From CAYGTO01 sp964352815 (GTDB lineage: Bacteria; Pseudomonadota; Alphaproteobacteria; Rickettsiales; UBA3002): a DNA stretch of 64,000 nucleotides. Shown piece after piece: positions 33,252-43,839 of the stretch (position 1 is the first letter of the stretch; every line of letters begins with the position of its first letter). The stretch spans positions 255,391 to 319,390 of the forward strand of contig CAYGTO010000001.1 of assembly GCA_964352815.1 (NCBI GenBank), read 5' to 3'. The notes beneath the pieces are model-generated. The model was not told the DNA's origin and did not search any database. It worked only from the letters and a program-made list of their open reading frames with translations. The position numbers and the translations under genes were made by a program.

Positions 33252-33848
33252 ATGAAAGAGACGTTATCCGAACTCGGTCATTATATTTCGGAAACCATGC
33301 CAACGGTTGTGCGCGATCGCTTTGTGCGAAGCGGCGAGTTAACGATTGCAGCTGATGCAGAAGGCCTCCCGCAACTTATGGCGTTTCTGCATGATGACGC
33401 GAACTGTTTGTTCAAGATGCTGATCGATATTGCGGGGGTTGATTTCCCCGAGCGTCCGCAGCGTTTCGATGTCGTTTATCATTTGTTGAGCACGAAACAT
33501 AATCAGCGCATCCGCGTGAAAGTGATGGCGGATGAACATGTGCCCGTGCCATCGATTACTGAGTTGTATCCGGCAGCAGGATGGTATGAGCGCGAAGTGT
33601 GGGATTTATATGGCGTCATGTTCGCTGGTAATCCGGATCTACGCCGCATCTTGACGGATTATGGCTTTGATGGCCATCCGCTACGTAAAGATTTCCCACT
33701 GACTGGTTTTGTTGAGATGCGTTATGACAATGAGCAAGAGCGCGTCGTCTATGAGCCTGTGAAGCTCAACCAAGCCTTCCGCGACTTTGACTATCTCAGC
33801 CCTTGGGAGGGGAATGTCGCATATGAACCTGCGGTGAAAGAAGGGTGA
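33252..33848 (+). CDS. nuoC: NADH-quinone oxidoreductase subunit C
   Basis: Peripheral-arm subunit, 198 aa, a separate protein rather than a NuoCD fusion. The conserved 30-kDa signature is present: [40 protein letters not shown] spans about 116-155. It sits 14 bp after nuoB. Two unknown membrane proteins separate it from nuoD, where they would normally be adjacent. Confidence 0.96.
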   Translation: MKETLSELGHYISETMPTVVRDRFVRSGELTIAADAEGLPQLMAFLHDDANCLFKMLIDIAGVDFPERPQRFDVVYHLLSTKHNQRIRVKVMADEHVPVPSITELYPAAGWYEREVWDLYGVMFAGNPDLRRILTDYGFDGHPLRKDFPLTGFVEMRYDNEQERVVYEPVKLNQAFRDFDYLSPWEGNVAYEPAVKEG

Positions 33849-33857
33849 TGCATCGGA

Positions 33858-34445
33858 ATGCTTAGTTTTTACCAGAGAGCATTTCGTGGTGGCGCCCGGC
33901 TATGGGTTGCCTTCTGGGTATTTGGCGTCGTCATGCAGCTCTTTTGGGCGATCCTTGCGACGCTTTTGATCGCCGGTTGCATCTTAGCGCTCGAAGAATT
34001 TGGCACCAATACCGATAGCTTTATTGCAGCGAACGGCCACATTCTTTATTGGACGCTCACCGTATTCTTTTACCTCCTCTGGTTCCATTGGATTGTAGCG
34101 GTATGGCGTTGTGCATGGAAGACGGTGTGGGTCGGTTTTGGTGTGCTGGCGCGTATTATTGTAGCGATAAGCGCGGTATTCTTCGTTATCTCGATCGTAT
34201 TCACCATTCTTTATGATTACGGCATGGTCGGGTTCAGCCCTGCGATGCTTGATAACGATCTTTCATCATGGGGGTTTGGAGAGGATATGACGCCCACGCG
34301 CGTGTTGTGCCGCGAAGAGTATGAAAAACTATACCCGTTCGATGGTGACGGCATTGAGAGCTACCACCAAGACCGTCAAATATTCGAAGATGAGTGCGTT
34401 GCGCAGGTTGAACAAATGATTCGAGACGCACAGGGGCAGCAATGA
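33858..34445 (+). CDS. Membrane protein of unknown function inside the nuo operon (paralogue 1)
   Basis: The 195-residue protein has three hydrophobic helices (about 14-44, 62-84, 92-118) and a C-terminal acidic soluble tail containing two cysteines (CREEYEKLYPF and DECVAQVEQM). It is paralogous to the next gene: both share FY-x3-F-x-G at the start, RLW-x-AFW, HWxVAxWRCA and R-x-IV at matching positions. Its stop overlaps the next start (ATGA). No family recognised. A complex I assembly or accessory role is inferred from location only. Confidence 0.75.
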   Translation: MLSFYQRAFRGGARLWVAFWVFGVVMQLFWAILATLLIAGCILALEEFGTNTDSFIAANGHILYWTLTVFFYLLWFHWIVAVWRCAWKTVWVGFGVLARIIVAISAVFFVISIVFTILYDYGMVGFSPAMLDNDLSSWGFGEDMTPTRVLCREEYEKLYPFDGDGIESYHQDRQIFEDECVAQVEQMIRDAQGQQ

Positions 34446-35155
34446 TTACCTTCTATAAAAACACATTCAAAGGTCAGTCACGCTTATGGAAAGCGTTTTG
34501 GCTGTTATGGCTCCTGCAGATCGGCTGGGGAATCTTCTTCACGATCCTTGCGATTGGCCTCGCCATCGCCCTCGGACTTCTCGGTGGCACGATCGGCGCC
34601 ATCGTTATCGTCGGCGGCACGTTCTTTCTCTCAATCCACTGGCTGGTCGCCTGTTGGCGATGCGCGTTCAATGTGAACATCAAGGCATTTGCGTACATCA
34701 CGCGGGTCATTGTGGTTCTGGCGACGCTCGCCACCCTCTCGAGCTTGGTCACTATGTTTGGAACAATCTCGATGATGCTCGCCGGCGGTATGATGATGGA
34801 TGCGGCAATGCAAATGCCACCAGGGATGCATGCTCCCGCGCCAGGTGCGCCTGGGCAATTTGATCCGATGATGAATGACCCGATGGCCCCAGTAACACCG
34901 ATGGACATGCCGAATGCAACATCGCAGCCCTTCAACGACATAGAACAGATTCCCGCGCCTGATCCGGCGGCACCTGTCGATAATAAAGACGGAATATTCG
35001 AAGTGGCGTGCGCAGAACATTTTGATACACGCCTGAAAGCAACCTACGCCGATATGGCCCAGTATGCGGCGGACAAAGCGGTGTATGTCGAAGATTGTAT
35101 TGAACAACTCAAGCAGCAACACGCTGCCCCACCTTCACCGGAGGCCGCGCCATGA
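34442..35155 (+). CDS. Membrane protein of unknown function inside the nuo operon (paralogue 2)
   Basis: The 237-residue protein has three or four hydrophobic segments in the first ~115 residues, then a Met/Pro-rich stretch (about 112-165, [13 protein letters not shown] and repeated M-x-M) and a soluble tail with a cysteine pair ([18 protein letters not shown]). It is a tandem duplicate of the preceding gene. Both ends overlap neighbours by 4 bp (ATGA), so it is translated between paralogue 1 and nuoD. The Met/Pro linker might bind metal or be a flexible spacer; not known. Confidence 0.75.
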   Translation: MITFYKNTFKGQSRLWKAFWLLWLLQIGWGIFFTILAIGLAIALGLLGGTIGAIVIVGGTFFLSIHWLVACWRCAFNVNIKAFAYITRVIVVLATLATLSSLVTMFGTISMMLAGGMMMDAAMQMPPGMHAPAPGAPGQFDPMMNDPMAPVTPMDMPNATSQPFNDIEQIPAPDPAAPVDNKDGIFEVACAEHFDTRLKATYADMAQYAADKAVYVEDCIEQLKQQHAAPPSPEAAP

Positions 35156-36345
35156 AAATGCAGGATGTCCAAGAAACGAGAATTAAAAACCTAACCTTGA
35201 ATTTTGGGCCGCAGCACCCGGCTGCGCATGGGGTGTTACGCCTCGTGTTAGAGATGGACGGGGAAGTTGTCGAACGCGCTGACCCGCATATCGGGCTACT
35301 TCACCGCGGTACAGAAAAACTGATCGAACATAAGACCTACCTTCAGGCGGTACCGTATTTTGACCGGCTTGATTATGTCTCCCCCATGTGTCAAGAGCAT
35401 GCCTACGCGCTTGCAGTTGAGAAACTACTTGGCATCGAAGTGCCACTGCGTTCGCGCTATATTCGTGTGATCTTTTCCGAGTTTACGCGTATTCTGAACC
35501 ACATTCTCAATATCACCACCCAGGCGATTGATATCGGTGCGACCACGCCACTGCTCTGGATGTTTGAAGAGCGTGAAAAAATCTTGGAATTCTATGAAGG
35601 CGCATCAGGCGCGCGGTTCCATTCAGCTTATATTCGCCCAGGAGGTATCCATCAGGATATTCCGCGCGGCATGGCGGCGGACATGCTCGAATTCTGTGAA
35701 GGCTTCGAGAAGATGATCGATGATGTCGAAACGCTGCTTACCGATAACCGAATCTGGAAACAACGGACGGTTGATGTTGGCGTCGTTTCCGCCGATGAAG
35801 CGCAAGCTTGGGGCTTCACAGGAGTCATGCTTCGCGGTTCAGGTGTGGCGTGGGACTTGCGTCGTAGCCAACCTTACGAAGTATATGATAAAATGGATTT
35901 CCTTGTGCCGGTCGGAAAGAATGGTGACTGTTACGATCGCTATCTCTGCCGTATGGAAGAAATGCGTCAGAGTTTGCGCATTATTCGTCAGGCGATTGAG
36001 AACTTACCTGGTGGCCCGGTCGTGGTTGATGATCCGCGTATTGCGCCGCCAAAGCGTGACGCGATGAAACATTCGATGGAAGCGCTGATCAATCACTTCA
36101 AACTCTACACGGAAGGCTACCATGTGCCAGAAGGAGAGACTTACACAGCGGTTGAAGCACCTAAAGGGGAGTTTGGTGTATATCTCATTTCCGATGGAAC
36201 AAACAAGCCCTACCGCTGTAAAATTCGCGCGCCCGGCTTTCCGCATATGCAAGGGCTCGACTTTATGAGTAAGGGGCACATGCTGGCGGATGTATCGGCG
36301 ATTATCGGAACGCTCGACGTCGTCTTCGGAGAAATTGATCGTTGA
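35152..36345 (+). CDS. nuoD: NADH-quinone oxidoreductase subunit D
   Basis: The 49-kDa subunit forms the quinone-binding pocket with NuoB. It has 397 aa and the family signatures [31 protein letters not shown] and [11 protein letters not shown], ending GEIDR. It starts within the stop of the preceding membrane-protein gene and ends within the start of a secreted-protein gene; both overlaps are 4 bp. Confidence 0.97.
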   Translation: MKMQDVQETRIKNLTLNFGPQHPAAHGVLRLVLEMDGEVVERADPHIGLLHRGTEKLIEHKTYLQAVPYFDRLDYVSPMCQEHAYALAVEKLLGIEVPLRSRYIRVIFSEFTRILNHILNITTQAIDIGATTPLLWMFEEREKILEFYEGASGARFHSAYIRPGGIHQDIPRGMAADMLEFCEGFEKMIDDVETLLTDNRIWKQRTVDVGVVSADEAQAWGFTGVMLRGSGVAWDLRRSQPYEVYDKMDFLVPVGKNGDCYDRYLCRMEEMRQSLRIIRQAIENLPGGPVVVDDPRIAPPKRDAMKHSMEALINHFKLYTEGYHVPEGETYTAVEAPKGEFGVYLISDGTNKPYRCKIRAPGFPHMQGLDFMSKGHMLADVSAIIGTLDVVFGEIDR

Positions 36346-36857
36346 TGAACCTGTTACGTCACATTACGATGGTGCTTTCTACGGTGTTCCTTACTGCGAC
36401 GATGGCTGTGGCGCAAACACCTCCCAAATTTAATCCGAATGACCTGATGACGAGCTGCTCTGAGACAGAGCTCATAGGGATGTGGAAGCTTTCGCATGTT
36501 CACCAAGACCCGGCAGGAACAACGTTAGAGACGTTTAATAAGGGTGTTCGTGACTACCTTGATATTAGGCAAAATCTTTCGCTGGTCTATTTCACTAGTA
36601 AGGCGAACTTCAAGCAACAGCGACAAATTGAAGCCAAGGTGCGCGAGATTGAAGAGTTCGGAACTGTCCCACATGCGATGCGTCTTGGGAGAAACAATCT
36701 TTTATTAATGACGCGCGAAGGTAGGCCGTTCAAATACTTCCGTTGTTATCTGTTGAAAGCTGATGTAAATAAGAAGCTCAGACAGGGAAATATGATATTT
36801 TCTTCGACGGTAAACAAAAACGAATTAGTGCGCATTTTTGAAAAGATAGAAGAGTAA
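36342..36857 (+). CDS. Secreted protein of unknown function between nuoD and nuoE
   Basis: The 171 residues begin with a signal peptide (about 1-25, ending AVA before QTPP). The mature domain (~145 aa) is basic, with two cysteines (TSCSETEL and YFRCYLL) that could form a disulfide. GMWKLSH near its start faintly recalls the G-x-W of lipocalins. Its start overlaps the nuoD stop and nuoE follows after 3 bp, so it is a full operon member. A periplasmic protein in the nuo operon is unusual; function unknown. Confidence 0.7.
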   Translation: MMNLLRHITMVLSTVFLTATMAVAQTPPKFNPNDLMTSCSETELIGMWKLSHVHQDPAGTTLETFNKGVRDYLDIRQNLSLVYFTSKANFKQQRQIEAKVREIEEFGTVPHAMRLGRNNLLLMTREGRPFKYFRCYLLKADVNKKLRQGNMIFSSTVNKNELVRIFEKIEE

Positions 36858-36860
36858 GTA

Positions 36861-37514
36861 ATGAACCGACCCGAGCCTCCAAGAGAATTTGATCAGCCCG
36901 CAAGCTTTGCCTTCGCGGACGAAACGATGAAGAAGGTCGAGGCGATTATTACGCGCTATCCGGAAGGGCGCCAGCAGGCTGCGGTGTTGCCCGTTCTAAT
37001 GCTCGCGCAGAAGCAACACGAAAACTGGTTGCCGATTGCTGCTATGGAAGAAGTGGCGCGTCTGCTCGATATGCCGTTTATTCGTGTGCAAGAAGTGGCG
37101 ACGTTTTACTCGATGTACAATCTGACGCCGATGGGGCGTTACCACATTCAAGTGTGCACCACCACGCCGTGTTGGCTCCGCGGGAGCGACGAGTTGCTTG
37201 CGGCATGTTACGACACGGCCGGTATTCGCCCAGGGCAAACAAGCGGTGATGGCCTGTTCACCATGACCGAAGTGGAGTGCCTTGGCGCGTGCTGTAACGC
37301 GCCGATGATTGAAATTACCAGTAGTGGATTTGACGAATATTTCGAAGATTTGAACTATGACCAAATGACCTACGTGTTGAATGAATTTCGCATGGGACGC
37401 AAGCCCGTATCAGGCTCCTATGCAGGCCGCAAATCATCAGAGCCAGTCACTGGCCCCACCACCCTTGAGAATCAGAAAAAGGGCTGGGAAGAACATCAAA
37501 AGCAATTCGCTTAG
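36861..37514 (+). CDS. nuoE: NADH-quinone oxidoreductase subunit E
   Basis: The 24-kDa subunit carries the [2Fe-2S] cluster N1a of the NADH module. The four ligands appear in [10 protein letters not shown] and CLGACCNAP. The preceding thioredoxin-like fold includes [11 protein letters not shown]. The 217 residues include a ~45-residue C-terminal extension beyond the cluster domain, as often seen in alphaproteobacteria. nuoF follows 13 bp later. Confidence 0.96.
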   Translation: MNRPEPPREFDQPASFAFADETMKKVEAIITRYPEGRQQAAVLPVLMLAQKQHENWLPIAAMEEVARLLDMPFIRVQEVATFYSMYNLTPMGRYHIQVCTTTPCWLRGSDELLAACYDTAGIRPGQTSGDGLFTMTEVECLGACCNAPMIEITSSGFDEYFEDLNYDQMTYVLNEFRMGRKPVSGSYAGRKSSEPVTGPTTLENQKKGWEEHQKQFA

Positions 37515-37527
37515 GGAGAGACGAAGC

Positions 37528-38805
37528 ATGCTGGCAGATCAGGATCGCATTTTTACCAACCTCTACGGGTTTGAGGATTGGACGCTCAAAGGCGCGAAGG
37601 CTCGCGGCGACTGGGATAAAACCAAAGACCTGCTCGCGCGTGGCCGCGAGACACTGATTGATCAAGTCAAAGCATCGGGTCTGCGTGGTCGCGGCGGGGC
37701 AGGCTTCTCGACGGGAATGAAATGGTCATTCATGCCAAAAGAATCAGAGCTGCCCTCCTATTTGGTCATCAATGCGGATGAAGGCGAGCCGGGTACGTGT
37801 AAAGACCGCGAGATCATGCGTCATGATCCGCACAAGCTGCTCGAAGGCTGCGTGATTGCGGGTTTTGCGATTGGTGCCAATGCGAGTTACATCTATGTCC
37901 GCGGTGAGTATGATGAAATCATCCACCGTTTGAAACATGCGATTGATGAAGCCTATGAGGCTGGGCTGATTGGAAAGAATGCGTGCGGCAGCGGCTTTGA
38001 TCACGATATCTACATCCATGAAGGTTCTGGCGCCTATATTTGCGGCGAAGAAACGGCGCTGATTGAATCGCTCGAAGGTAAGAAAGGCCAGCCGCGCCTA
38101 AAGCCACCATTCCCAGCGATGGCGGGGCTATGGGGCTGTCCGACCACGGTGAATAATGTCGAATCGATTGCGGTCGTGCCAACCATCTTGCGCCGCGGCG
38201 CCGAATGGTTCGCTGGCATTGGCCGTGAAAATAATACAGGCACCAAAATCTATTGTATTTCCGGTCATGTTGAAAACCCGTGTAATGTGGAAGAAGAGAT
38301 GGGCATTCCGCTCAAAGAGTTGATCGAGAAACATGCCGGCGGTGTGCGCGGCGGGTGGGATAATCTGCTGGCTGTGATTCCAGGGGGCTCGTCAACGCCA
38401 CTCATTCCGAAAGAAGTGTGTGACACGGTGTTGATGGATTTTGACTCGCTCCGCGATGCGCAAACCGGTCTCGGCACCGCGGGTATTATCGTCATGGATA
38501 AATCGACCGATTTGATTCGCGCGATTGCGCGCCTCTCAACTTTTTATAAGCATGAATCTTGTGGTCAGTGTACGCCGTGCCGCGAAGGCTGCGGCTGGAT
38601 GGCACGCATGATGTGGCGCTTTGTGCGCGGTGAGGCGGAGATCGAAGAAATTGATCAAATCCTCGATATTTCGAAACGGATTGAAGGCCATACGATTTGC
38701 GCGCTTGGTGATGCCGCAGCTTGGCCGATTCAAGGGCTGATGCGCCACTTCCGACCGATGGTCGAAGAGCGCATTATGGACTATAAACAGCAGATGGCAG
38801 CGTAG
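37528..38805 (+). CDS. nuoF: NADH-quinone oxidoreductase subunit F
   Basis: This subunit binds NADH, FMN and the [4Fe-4S] cluster N3. It has 425 aa from ATG 37528; a longer open frame overlapping nuoE is not used. [13 protein letters not shown] marks the NADH site, [15 protein letters not shown] the FMN site, and [12 protein letters not shown] plus a later cysteine in [10 protein letters not shown] bind the cluster. AGGGAG lies upstream. Confidence 0.97.
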   Translation: MLADQDRIFTNLYGFEDWTLKGAKARGDWDKTKDLLARGRETLIDQVKASGLRGRGGAGFSTGMKWSFMPKESELPSYLVINADEGEPGTCKDREIMRHDPHKLLEGCVIAGFAIGANASYIYVRGEYDEIIHRLKHAIDEAYEAGLIGKNACGSGFDHDIYIHEGSGAYICGEETALIESLEGKKGQPRLKPPFPAMAGLWGCPTTVNNVESIAVVPTILRRGAEWFAGIGRENNTGTKIYCISGHVENPCNVEEEMGIPLKELIEKHAGGVRGGWDNLLAVIPGGSSTPLIPKEVCDTVLMDFDSLRDAQTGLGTAGIIVMDKSTDLIRAIARLSTFYKHESCGQCTPCREGCGWMARMMWRFVRGEAEIEEIDQILDISKRIEGHTICALGDAAAWPIQGLMRHFRPMVEERIMDYKQQMAA

Positions 38806-39141
38806 ATGTTTAAGATGATTGCAGAAAAATTGAGCAACCACTTCTATGGTGAAATCGTGAAAGAATTTCCCGGGGTGGTGCTAAAGGAGTCGCCTCACGA
38901 AACGGAATCTATTACCTTCGTCGTGCGTGACACCAATAAGGGGCGAAAGATCATTATGCGTCTCAAAGAAAAGGAAAGACATGAGACAGAATACGAGCAC
39001 GTCTACATTGATGAGCTGCCCGTTGACGCGCTGCATGCGCTCGTCGGCGAATTAAAATCATTCGTTGATGGCGGGGGAATGAAGGAAACACGTGCCGTTG
39101 TTGGGAGTAGCAACGGTGAAGTAATGTCACAAAAACTGTAG
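38806..39141 (+). CDS. Orphan protein between nuoF and nuoG
   Basis: The soluble 111-residue protein has mixed charge, no signal peptide, and an alpha-beta pattern with FVVRDTNKGRKIIMRLKEK followed by an acidic His/Glu/Tyr-rich segment. It starts right after the nuoF stop without a gap and nuoG follows 8 bp after it. No family recognised. It is absent from the standard nuo gene set, and a role beside the NADH module is inferred from location alone. Confidence 0.65.
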   Translation: MFKMIAEKLSNHFYGEIVKEFPGVVLKESPHETESITFVVRDTNKGRKIIMRLKEKERHETEYEHVYIDELPVDALHALVGELKSFVDGGGMKETRAVVGSSNGEVMSQKL

Positions 39142-39149
39142 GGTATACC

Positions 39150-41234
39150 ATGCCAACACTGACACTTGATGGAGAAGAAGTCGAATTCGAGCCCGGGATG
39201 ACGGTCATCCAGGTGTGTGAGCAAGCGGGCGTTGAAATTCCGCGCTTCTGTTATCACGAAAAGCTCGAAATCGCCGGTAACTGCCGCATGTGCCTCGTTG
39301 AGGTCTCGCCTGGTCCACCGAAGCCAGCGGCTTCTTGCGCGCTGCCAGCTGCGGATGGCATGACAGTAAGCACCAAATCTGAGATGGTGAAAAAGGCGCG
39401 TGAAGGGGTGATGGAATTTTTGCTCATCAACCATCCACTTGACTGCCCGATCTGTGACCAGGGCGGTGAGTGCGACTTACAGGACCAGTCGATTTATTTT
39501 GGTAGCGCAGAAAGTCGCTATAAAGAACATAAGCGCGCGGTTGAGCCAAAAGAAATGGGCCCGCTGATCAAGACGCATATGACGCGCTGTATTCATTGTA
39601 CGCGTTGCGTTCGTTTTGCCGAAGATGTGGCTGGTGTGCCGCAACTTGGTGCGCTGAATCGTGGTGAGGATACGGAAATCACTACCTATCTCGAGAAAGC
39701 GCTCGACTCGGAAATGTCCGCCAATGTGATTGATCTATGCCCGGTCGGTGCGTTGACGTCACGCCCATATGCCTTTGTTGCGCGGCCGTGGGAGCTCACG
39801 AAAACCGAATCGATCGATGTGATGGATGCGGTGGGTAGCAATATCCGGGTGGATAGCCGTGGTGAAGCAGTGATGCGTGTCTTGCCGCGCCTAAATGAAG
39901 AGATCAACGAGGAGTGGATCTCCGATAAAACACGTTACGCGTGTGACGGCCTTCTGTCACAGCGTCTCGATTGCCCCTATGTTCGCAATAAAGATGGCGC
40001 GCTTAAAGAAGCAAGCTGGGATGAGGCGTTTGATGCGATTGCTGAAAAAGCGAACGCGATCGAGCCGGAACAGATTGGTGCGGTAGCAGGGAATTTGGCG
40101 TGTATGGAAAGCATGATGGCGCTGAAAGATTTGATGGGCCAGCTAGGCTCGCCAAATCTTGATTGCCGACAGGAAGGGGCGAAGATCGATCATAATGACC
40201 GCGCGTCTTACATCTTCAACACGACGATTCAGGGCATTGAATACGCTGATGCACTTTTGTTGGTCGGCACGAATCCGCGTTGGGAAGCCCCGCTGATTAA
40301 TTCGCGCATTCGTAAGTCCTATCTCAAACGTCATTTGCAGCAGATCGCGAATGTCGGGCTGCCAAATGACCTCACCTATCCGGTGACTGAACTTGGCAAT
40401 AACCCAACCGTTCTGAATAAGATTCTGGCGGGTGAGCATGAATTTTCAGAGGTGCTGAAACAGGCGCAAAACCCAATGGTTATTCTGGGTTCAACGTCGC
40501 TGGCGCGTGAAGATGGCTCCGCAATTCTGAATGCATGTAAGGCGATTGCGGAAGATTATAACATGATCCGCGACGACTGGAATGGCTTCAACATGCTGCA
40601 TTATGCGGCAGCACGTGTCGGCGGCCTTGACCTTGGCTTTGTGCCGGGCGAGGGCGGTAAAGACCTTCCTGAAATGGTTGAAGCGATTGATCGTGATGAA
40701 GTGAAAATGATGTTCCTTCTTGGCGTGGATGAGATTGACATGGAATATTTCGGTGATGCGTTCATCGTTTATCAGGGGCACCATGGTGACATTGGCGCGC
40801 AACGTGCGGATGTGATTCTTCCAGCCGCCGCTTATACCGAGAAGAATGCGCTCTATACCAATACGGAAGGCCGCTTGCAGGAAGCATCGCGCGCCGTCTT
40901 CCCGCCGGGGGATGCAAAAGAAGATTGGAAAATTTTGCGTGCGCTCTCAGAAAAATTGGGTGAAGCCTTGCCGTACGATTCGCATGAAGCGCTGCGTAAG
41001 CGCATGATGCGCGAGCTTGCGGACACTTCCGCGAAGGATGATATTGTGCCGGCACCATGGCAGAAAGTAGCGAAACGTCCGAAAAGTTTCCGTATTAAAT
41101 CGGAAGAGTTTGAGCGCACGGTACTGAATTTCTACATGACCGATCCGATTAGCCGCTCATCAAAAACCATGGCGGAATGCACGCGTGAGCTTGTGGCACC
41201 GAAGGTGATGGCGAAAACGCAGGAGGCCGCATAA
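39150..41234 (+). CDS. nuoG: NADH-quinone oxidoreductase subunit G
   Basis: The large 75-kDa subunit relays electrons through several clusters, 694 aa. The N-terminal ferredoxin-like part shows [15 protein letters not shown] for [2Fe-2S] N1b, [18 protein letters not shown] with the His-coordinated N5 cluster, and [10 protein letters not shown] plus a later Cys for N4. The remainder is a molybdopterin-oxidoreductase-like domain lacking its cofactor. It overlaps nuoH by one base. Confidence 0.96.
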   Translation: MPTLTLDGEEVEFEPGMTVIQVCEQAGVEIPRFCYHEKLEIAGNCRMCLVEVSPGPPKPAASCALPAADGMTVSTKSEMVKKAREGVMEFLLINHPLDCPICDQGGECDLQDQSIYFGSAESRYKEHKRAVEPKEMGPLIKTHMTRCIHCTRCVRFAEDVAGVPQLGALNRGEDTEITTYLEKALDSEMSANVIDLCPVGALTSRPYAFVARPWELTKTESIDVMDAVGSNIRVDSRGEAVMRVLPRLNEEINEEWISDKTRYACDGLLSQRLDCPYVRNKDGALKEASWDEAFDAIAEKANAIEPEQIGAVAGNLACMESMMALKDLMGQLGSPNLDCRQEGAKIDHNDRASYIFNTTIQGIEYADALLLVGTNPRWEAPLINSRIRKSYLKRHLQQIANVGLPNDLTYPVTELGNNPTVLNKILAGEHEFSEVLKQAQNPMVILGSTSLAREDGSAILNACKAIAEDYNMIRDDWNGFNMLHYAAARVGGLDLGFVPGEGGKDLPEMVEAIDRDEVKMMFLLGVDEIDMEYFGDAFIVYQGHHGDIGAQRADVILPAAAYTEKNALYTNTEGRLQEASRAVFPPGDAKEDWKILRALSEKLGEALPYDSHEALRKRMMRELADTSAKDDIVPAPWQKVAKRPKSFRIKSEEFERTVLNFYMTDPISRSSKTMAECTRELVAPKVMAKTQEAA

Positions 41235-42262
41235 TGGAATGGTTGGATACGGCACTCACGGATATTGGAGCACCACTCTGGCTCGCGACACCGATTCAAA
41301 TCATGATGGTGACCTTGCCGCTCATGATTTGCGTCGCTTACCTCACCTATGCCGAGCGACGTGTCATTGGTTTGATTCAGCTGCGTAAAGGGCCGAATGT
41401 GGTGGGGCCGTTCGGTTTGTTCCAGCCCTTTGCCGATGCCCTCAAGCTGATGCTGAAAGAGTCGGTGATTCCGTCTAAAGCCAGCAGCGTTGTCTTCCTT
41501 CTTGCTCCCATGATCACCTTCATTCTCGCGATGATTGGTTGGGCGGTGATTCCGATTTCAGAAAGCTTCGTGCTTGCGGACATCAATGTCGGGATTCTCT
41601 ATATTTTCGCCGTTTCGTCACTCGGTGTGTATGGCATCATCATGGCGGGTTGGGCGAGTAACTCAAAATACCCGTTCCTTGGCGGAATTCGTTCTGCAGC
41701 GCAAATGGTGTCCTATGAAGTCTCGATTGGTTTCGTGATTGTCACCGTGTTGCTTATGGTCGGCTCATTAAACCTCAGTGATATTGTGCGCGCTCAAGCG
41801 GGCGGTATCGGTAATTGGTATGTGGCGTCTGGCCTGTTCCCGATGTTTATTATCTTTATTGTCTCCATTCTGGCAGAAACCAACCGTCTCCCGTTCGATC
41901 TACCGGAAGCAGAAAGTGAGCTAGTGGCCGGCTTCAATGTCGAATATTCTTCTATGCCATTCGCGCTGTTTTTCCTCGGTGAATATGCCAACATGATTCT
42001 AATGTCGAGCCTTGCGGTTGTCCTCTTCTTAGGTGGCTGGCATGCGCCGATGGAAGCGCTTGCGTTTGTTCCAGGCGGCATCTGGTTTGCCTTTAAAGTT
42101 TCGTTCATACTATTCATTTTCCTATGGGTGCGCGCGACGTTCCCGCGCTATCGCTATGACCAGCTCATGCGTCTTGGCTGGAAAGTGTTCTTACCGATTT
42201 CGCTTCTGTGGGTCGTGCTCACAGCAGGCTACCTTGTCTACACCAACCAACTTCCAAGCTAA
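41234..42262 (+). CDS. nuoH: NADH-quinone oxidoreductase subunit H
   Basis: The membrane subunit linking the quinone cavity to the proton-pumping arm has 342 aa and eight helices. Conserved loops are [51 protein letters not shown] and [13 protein letters not shown]. Its start shares the last base of nuoG (TAATG). Confidence 0.97.
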   Translation: MEWLDTALTDIGAPLWLATPIQIMMVTLPLMICVAYLTYAERRVIGLIQLRKGPNVVGPFGLFQPFADALKLMLKESVIPSKASSVVFLLAPMITFILAMIGWAVIPISESFVLADINVGILYIFAVSSLGVYGIIMAGWASNSKYPFLGGIRSAAQMVSYEVSIGFVIVTVLLMVGSLNLSDIVRAQAGGIGNWYVASGLFPMFIIFIVSILAETNRLPFDLPEAESELVAGFNVEYSSMPFALFFLGEYANMILMSSLAVVLFLGGWHAPMEALAFVPGGIWFAFKVSFILFIFLWVRATFPRYRYDQLMRLGWKVFLPISLLWVVLTAGYLVYTNQLPS

Positions 42263-42271
42263 GAGGAACTC

Positions 42272-42760
42272 ATGCAGGCACTACTCGGACAGCTTCGTTC
42301 TTTCACACTTTATGAGCTATTGCGCGGCATGGCCTTGACGCTGAAATATCTCTTTAAAAAGAAAGTGACGATTAACTACCCCTACGAAAAAGGCCCGCTA
42401 AGCCCGCGTTTTCGCGGTGAACATGCGCTGCGCCGTTATCCGAATGGCGAAGAGCGCTGCATTGCCTGTAAATTGTGCGAAGCAATTTGCCCCGCACAAG
42501 CCATTACAATTGAAGCGGAAGAGCGTGAAGATGGCTCGCGCCGTACGACACGTTACGATATTGATATGACCAAATGCATTTATTGTGGCTTCTGCCAAGA
42601 GGCGTGCCCGGTCGACGCGATTGTCGAAGGGCCGAACTTTGAATATGCCGCCGAAACGCGCGAAGAATTATTCTACAACAAAGATAAATTGTTGGCGAAT
42701 GGTGATCGTTGGGAAACCGCGATTGCGAAAAACTTAGAACTTGATGCGGAATATCGTTGA
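42272..42760 (+). CDS. nuoI: NADH-quinone oxidoreductase subunit I
   Basis: The ferredoxin-like subunit carries clusters N6a and N6b. The 162 residues contain two complete CxxCxxCxxxCP motifs, [12 protein letters not shown] and [12 protein letters not shown]. The N-terminus is an amphipathic membrane-associated helix. RBS GAGGAA precedes the ATG. A 117-bp spacer with a GCGCAAG/CTTGCGC hairpin at 42769-42794 follows, the longest gap within the operon. Confidence 0.97.
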   Translation: MQALLGQLRSFTLYELLRGMALTLKYLFKKKVTINYPYEKGPLSPRFRGEHALRRYPNGEERCIACKLCEAICPAQAITIEAEEREDGSRRTTRYDIDMTKCIYCGFCQEACPVDAIVEGPNFEYAAETREELFYNKDKLLANGDRWETAIAKNLELDAEYR

Positions 42761-42768
42761 TAAGCCGT

Positions 42769-42794
42769 GCGCAAGGCGGTTTTGCCTCTTGCGC
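42769..42794 (+). terminator. Hairpin between nuoI and nuoJ
   Basis: GCGCAAG (42769-42775) pairs with CTTGCGC (42788-42794), extended by imperfect GGCGG/TGCC. No T run follows, so it more likely stabilises or attenuates the mRNA at the only wide spacer of the operon. Confidence 0.4.
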
Positions 42795-42877
42795 GTGGGG
42801 GGCCTCAATGTTACAAGCACAGCAAAGAAGCCTGAGAGCTTCGAAGACTTGGTGATCACAAACCATAACGAATAAGG

Positions 42878-43510
42878 GTGGCAGTGGAATTAGCAGCAAA
42901 TGTTTCGACCATCGTCTTTGGTGTGTTGTCCATATTTCTCTTAGCGTCTGCGCTTTGTGTCGTCAGTGCTCGCAATCCTGTTCACTCCGTATTATTTCTA
43001 ATTCTCGCCTTCTTTAACGCAGCCGGTCTGTTCGTGCTTGTGGGTGCGGAATATCTCGCCATGACATTGGTTGTTGTTTATGTTGGCGCGGTTGCGGTGC
43101 TGTTCCTTTTTGTCGTGATGATGCTCAATGTGAACTTTGAAAAACTCCGCGCGGGCTTCTTGTCCTACCTGCCGCTAGGCGGTCTTGTTGCGCTGATTAT
43201 TTTCCTTGAAATGGCGATGATGATTTACGCGTCGGTGACGAGCGGAACGCCGGTGACGCAACCACAATTTGCCACTCCGCTTGCCACAGAGTTGCATAAC
43301 ACCAAAGCGATCGGGATGATTCTGTATACCGATTATTTCATTCTGTTTCAGCTTGCAGGTGTGATTCTCCTGATCGCGATGATTGGTGCGATTGTGCTGA
43401 CCCTGCGCCAGCGCCCAGGTGTGCGCCGTCAGGATATTTCAAAGCAGGTCATGCGCACGCGTGACGAATCGATTGTTCTTGTCGATGTAACGACTGGGGA
43501 GGGCGCGTAA
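42878..43510 (+). CDS. nuoJ: NADH-quinone oxidoreductase subunit J
   Basis: Membrane subunit with five helices, 210 aa. [19 protein letters not shown] and the pi-bulge helix region [26 protein letters not shown] are typical. The start is GTG 42878 or GTG 42884; AAGG just upstream does not decide. nuoK overlaps by one base. Confidence 0.95.
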   Translation: MAVELAANVSTIVFGVLSIFLLASALCVVSARNPVHSVLFLILAFFNAAGLFVLVGAEYLAMTLVVVYVGAVAVLFLFVVMMLNVNFEKLRAGFLSYLPLGGLVALIIFLEMAMMIYASVTSGTPVTQPQFATPLATELHNTKAIGMILYTDYFILFQLAGVILLIAMIGAIVLTLRQRPGVRRQDISKQVMRTRDESIVLVDVTTGEGA

Positions 43511-43836
43511 TGAATACAGTTTTCTTTGGTGACATCACCCTGTTTCACTATTTAACGCTCGCCTCACTCATCTTTGTGATTGGCGTCTGCGGCATTTTCC
43601 TAAACCGTAAAAATATTATCACCATTCTTATGTCGATCGAGCTGATCCTCTTGTCGGTGAGTATTAATCTCGTTGCCTTTTCGGTGCATCTTGGCGACCT
43701 GGTCGGGCAAGTCTTCTCGATCTTTATTTTGACTGTGGCCGCAGCGGAAGCTGCAATTGGCCTTGCTATTCTCGTGATCTATTTCCGGAGCACCGGCACG
43801 ATTGATGTCACCTCGATTAATAAGATGAAGGGGTAG
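43510..43836 (+). CDS. nuoK: NADH-quinone oxidoreductase subunit K
   Basis: A small Mrp-related subunit of 108 aa with three helices. Its two functional membrane glutamates are in [14 protein letters not shown] and [11 protein letters not shown]. It shares its first base with the nuoJ stop and nuoL follows 3 bp later. Confidence 0.97.
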   Translation: MNTVFFGDITLFHYLTLASLIFVIGVCGIFLNRKNIITILMSIELILLSVSINLVAFSVHLGDLVGQVFSIFILTVAAAEAAIGLAILVIYFRSTGTIDVTSINKMKG

Positions 43837-43839
43837 GCG

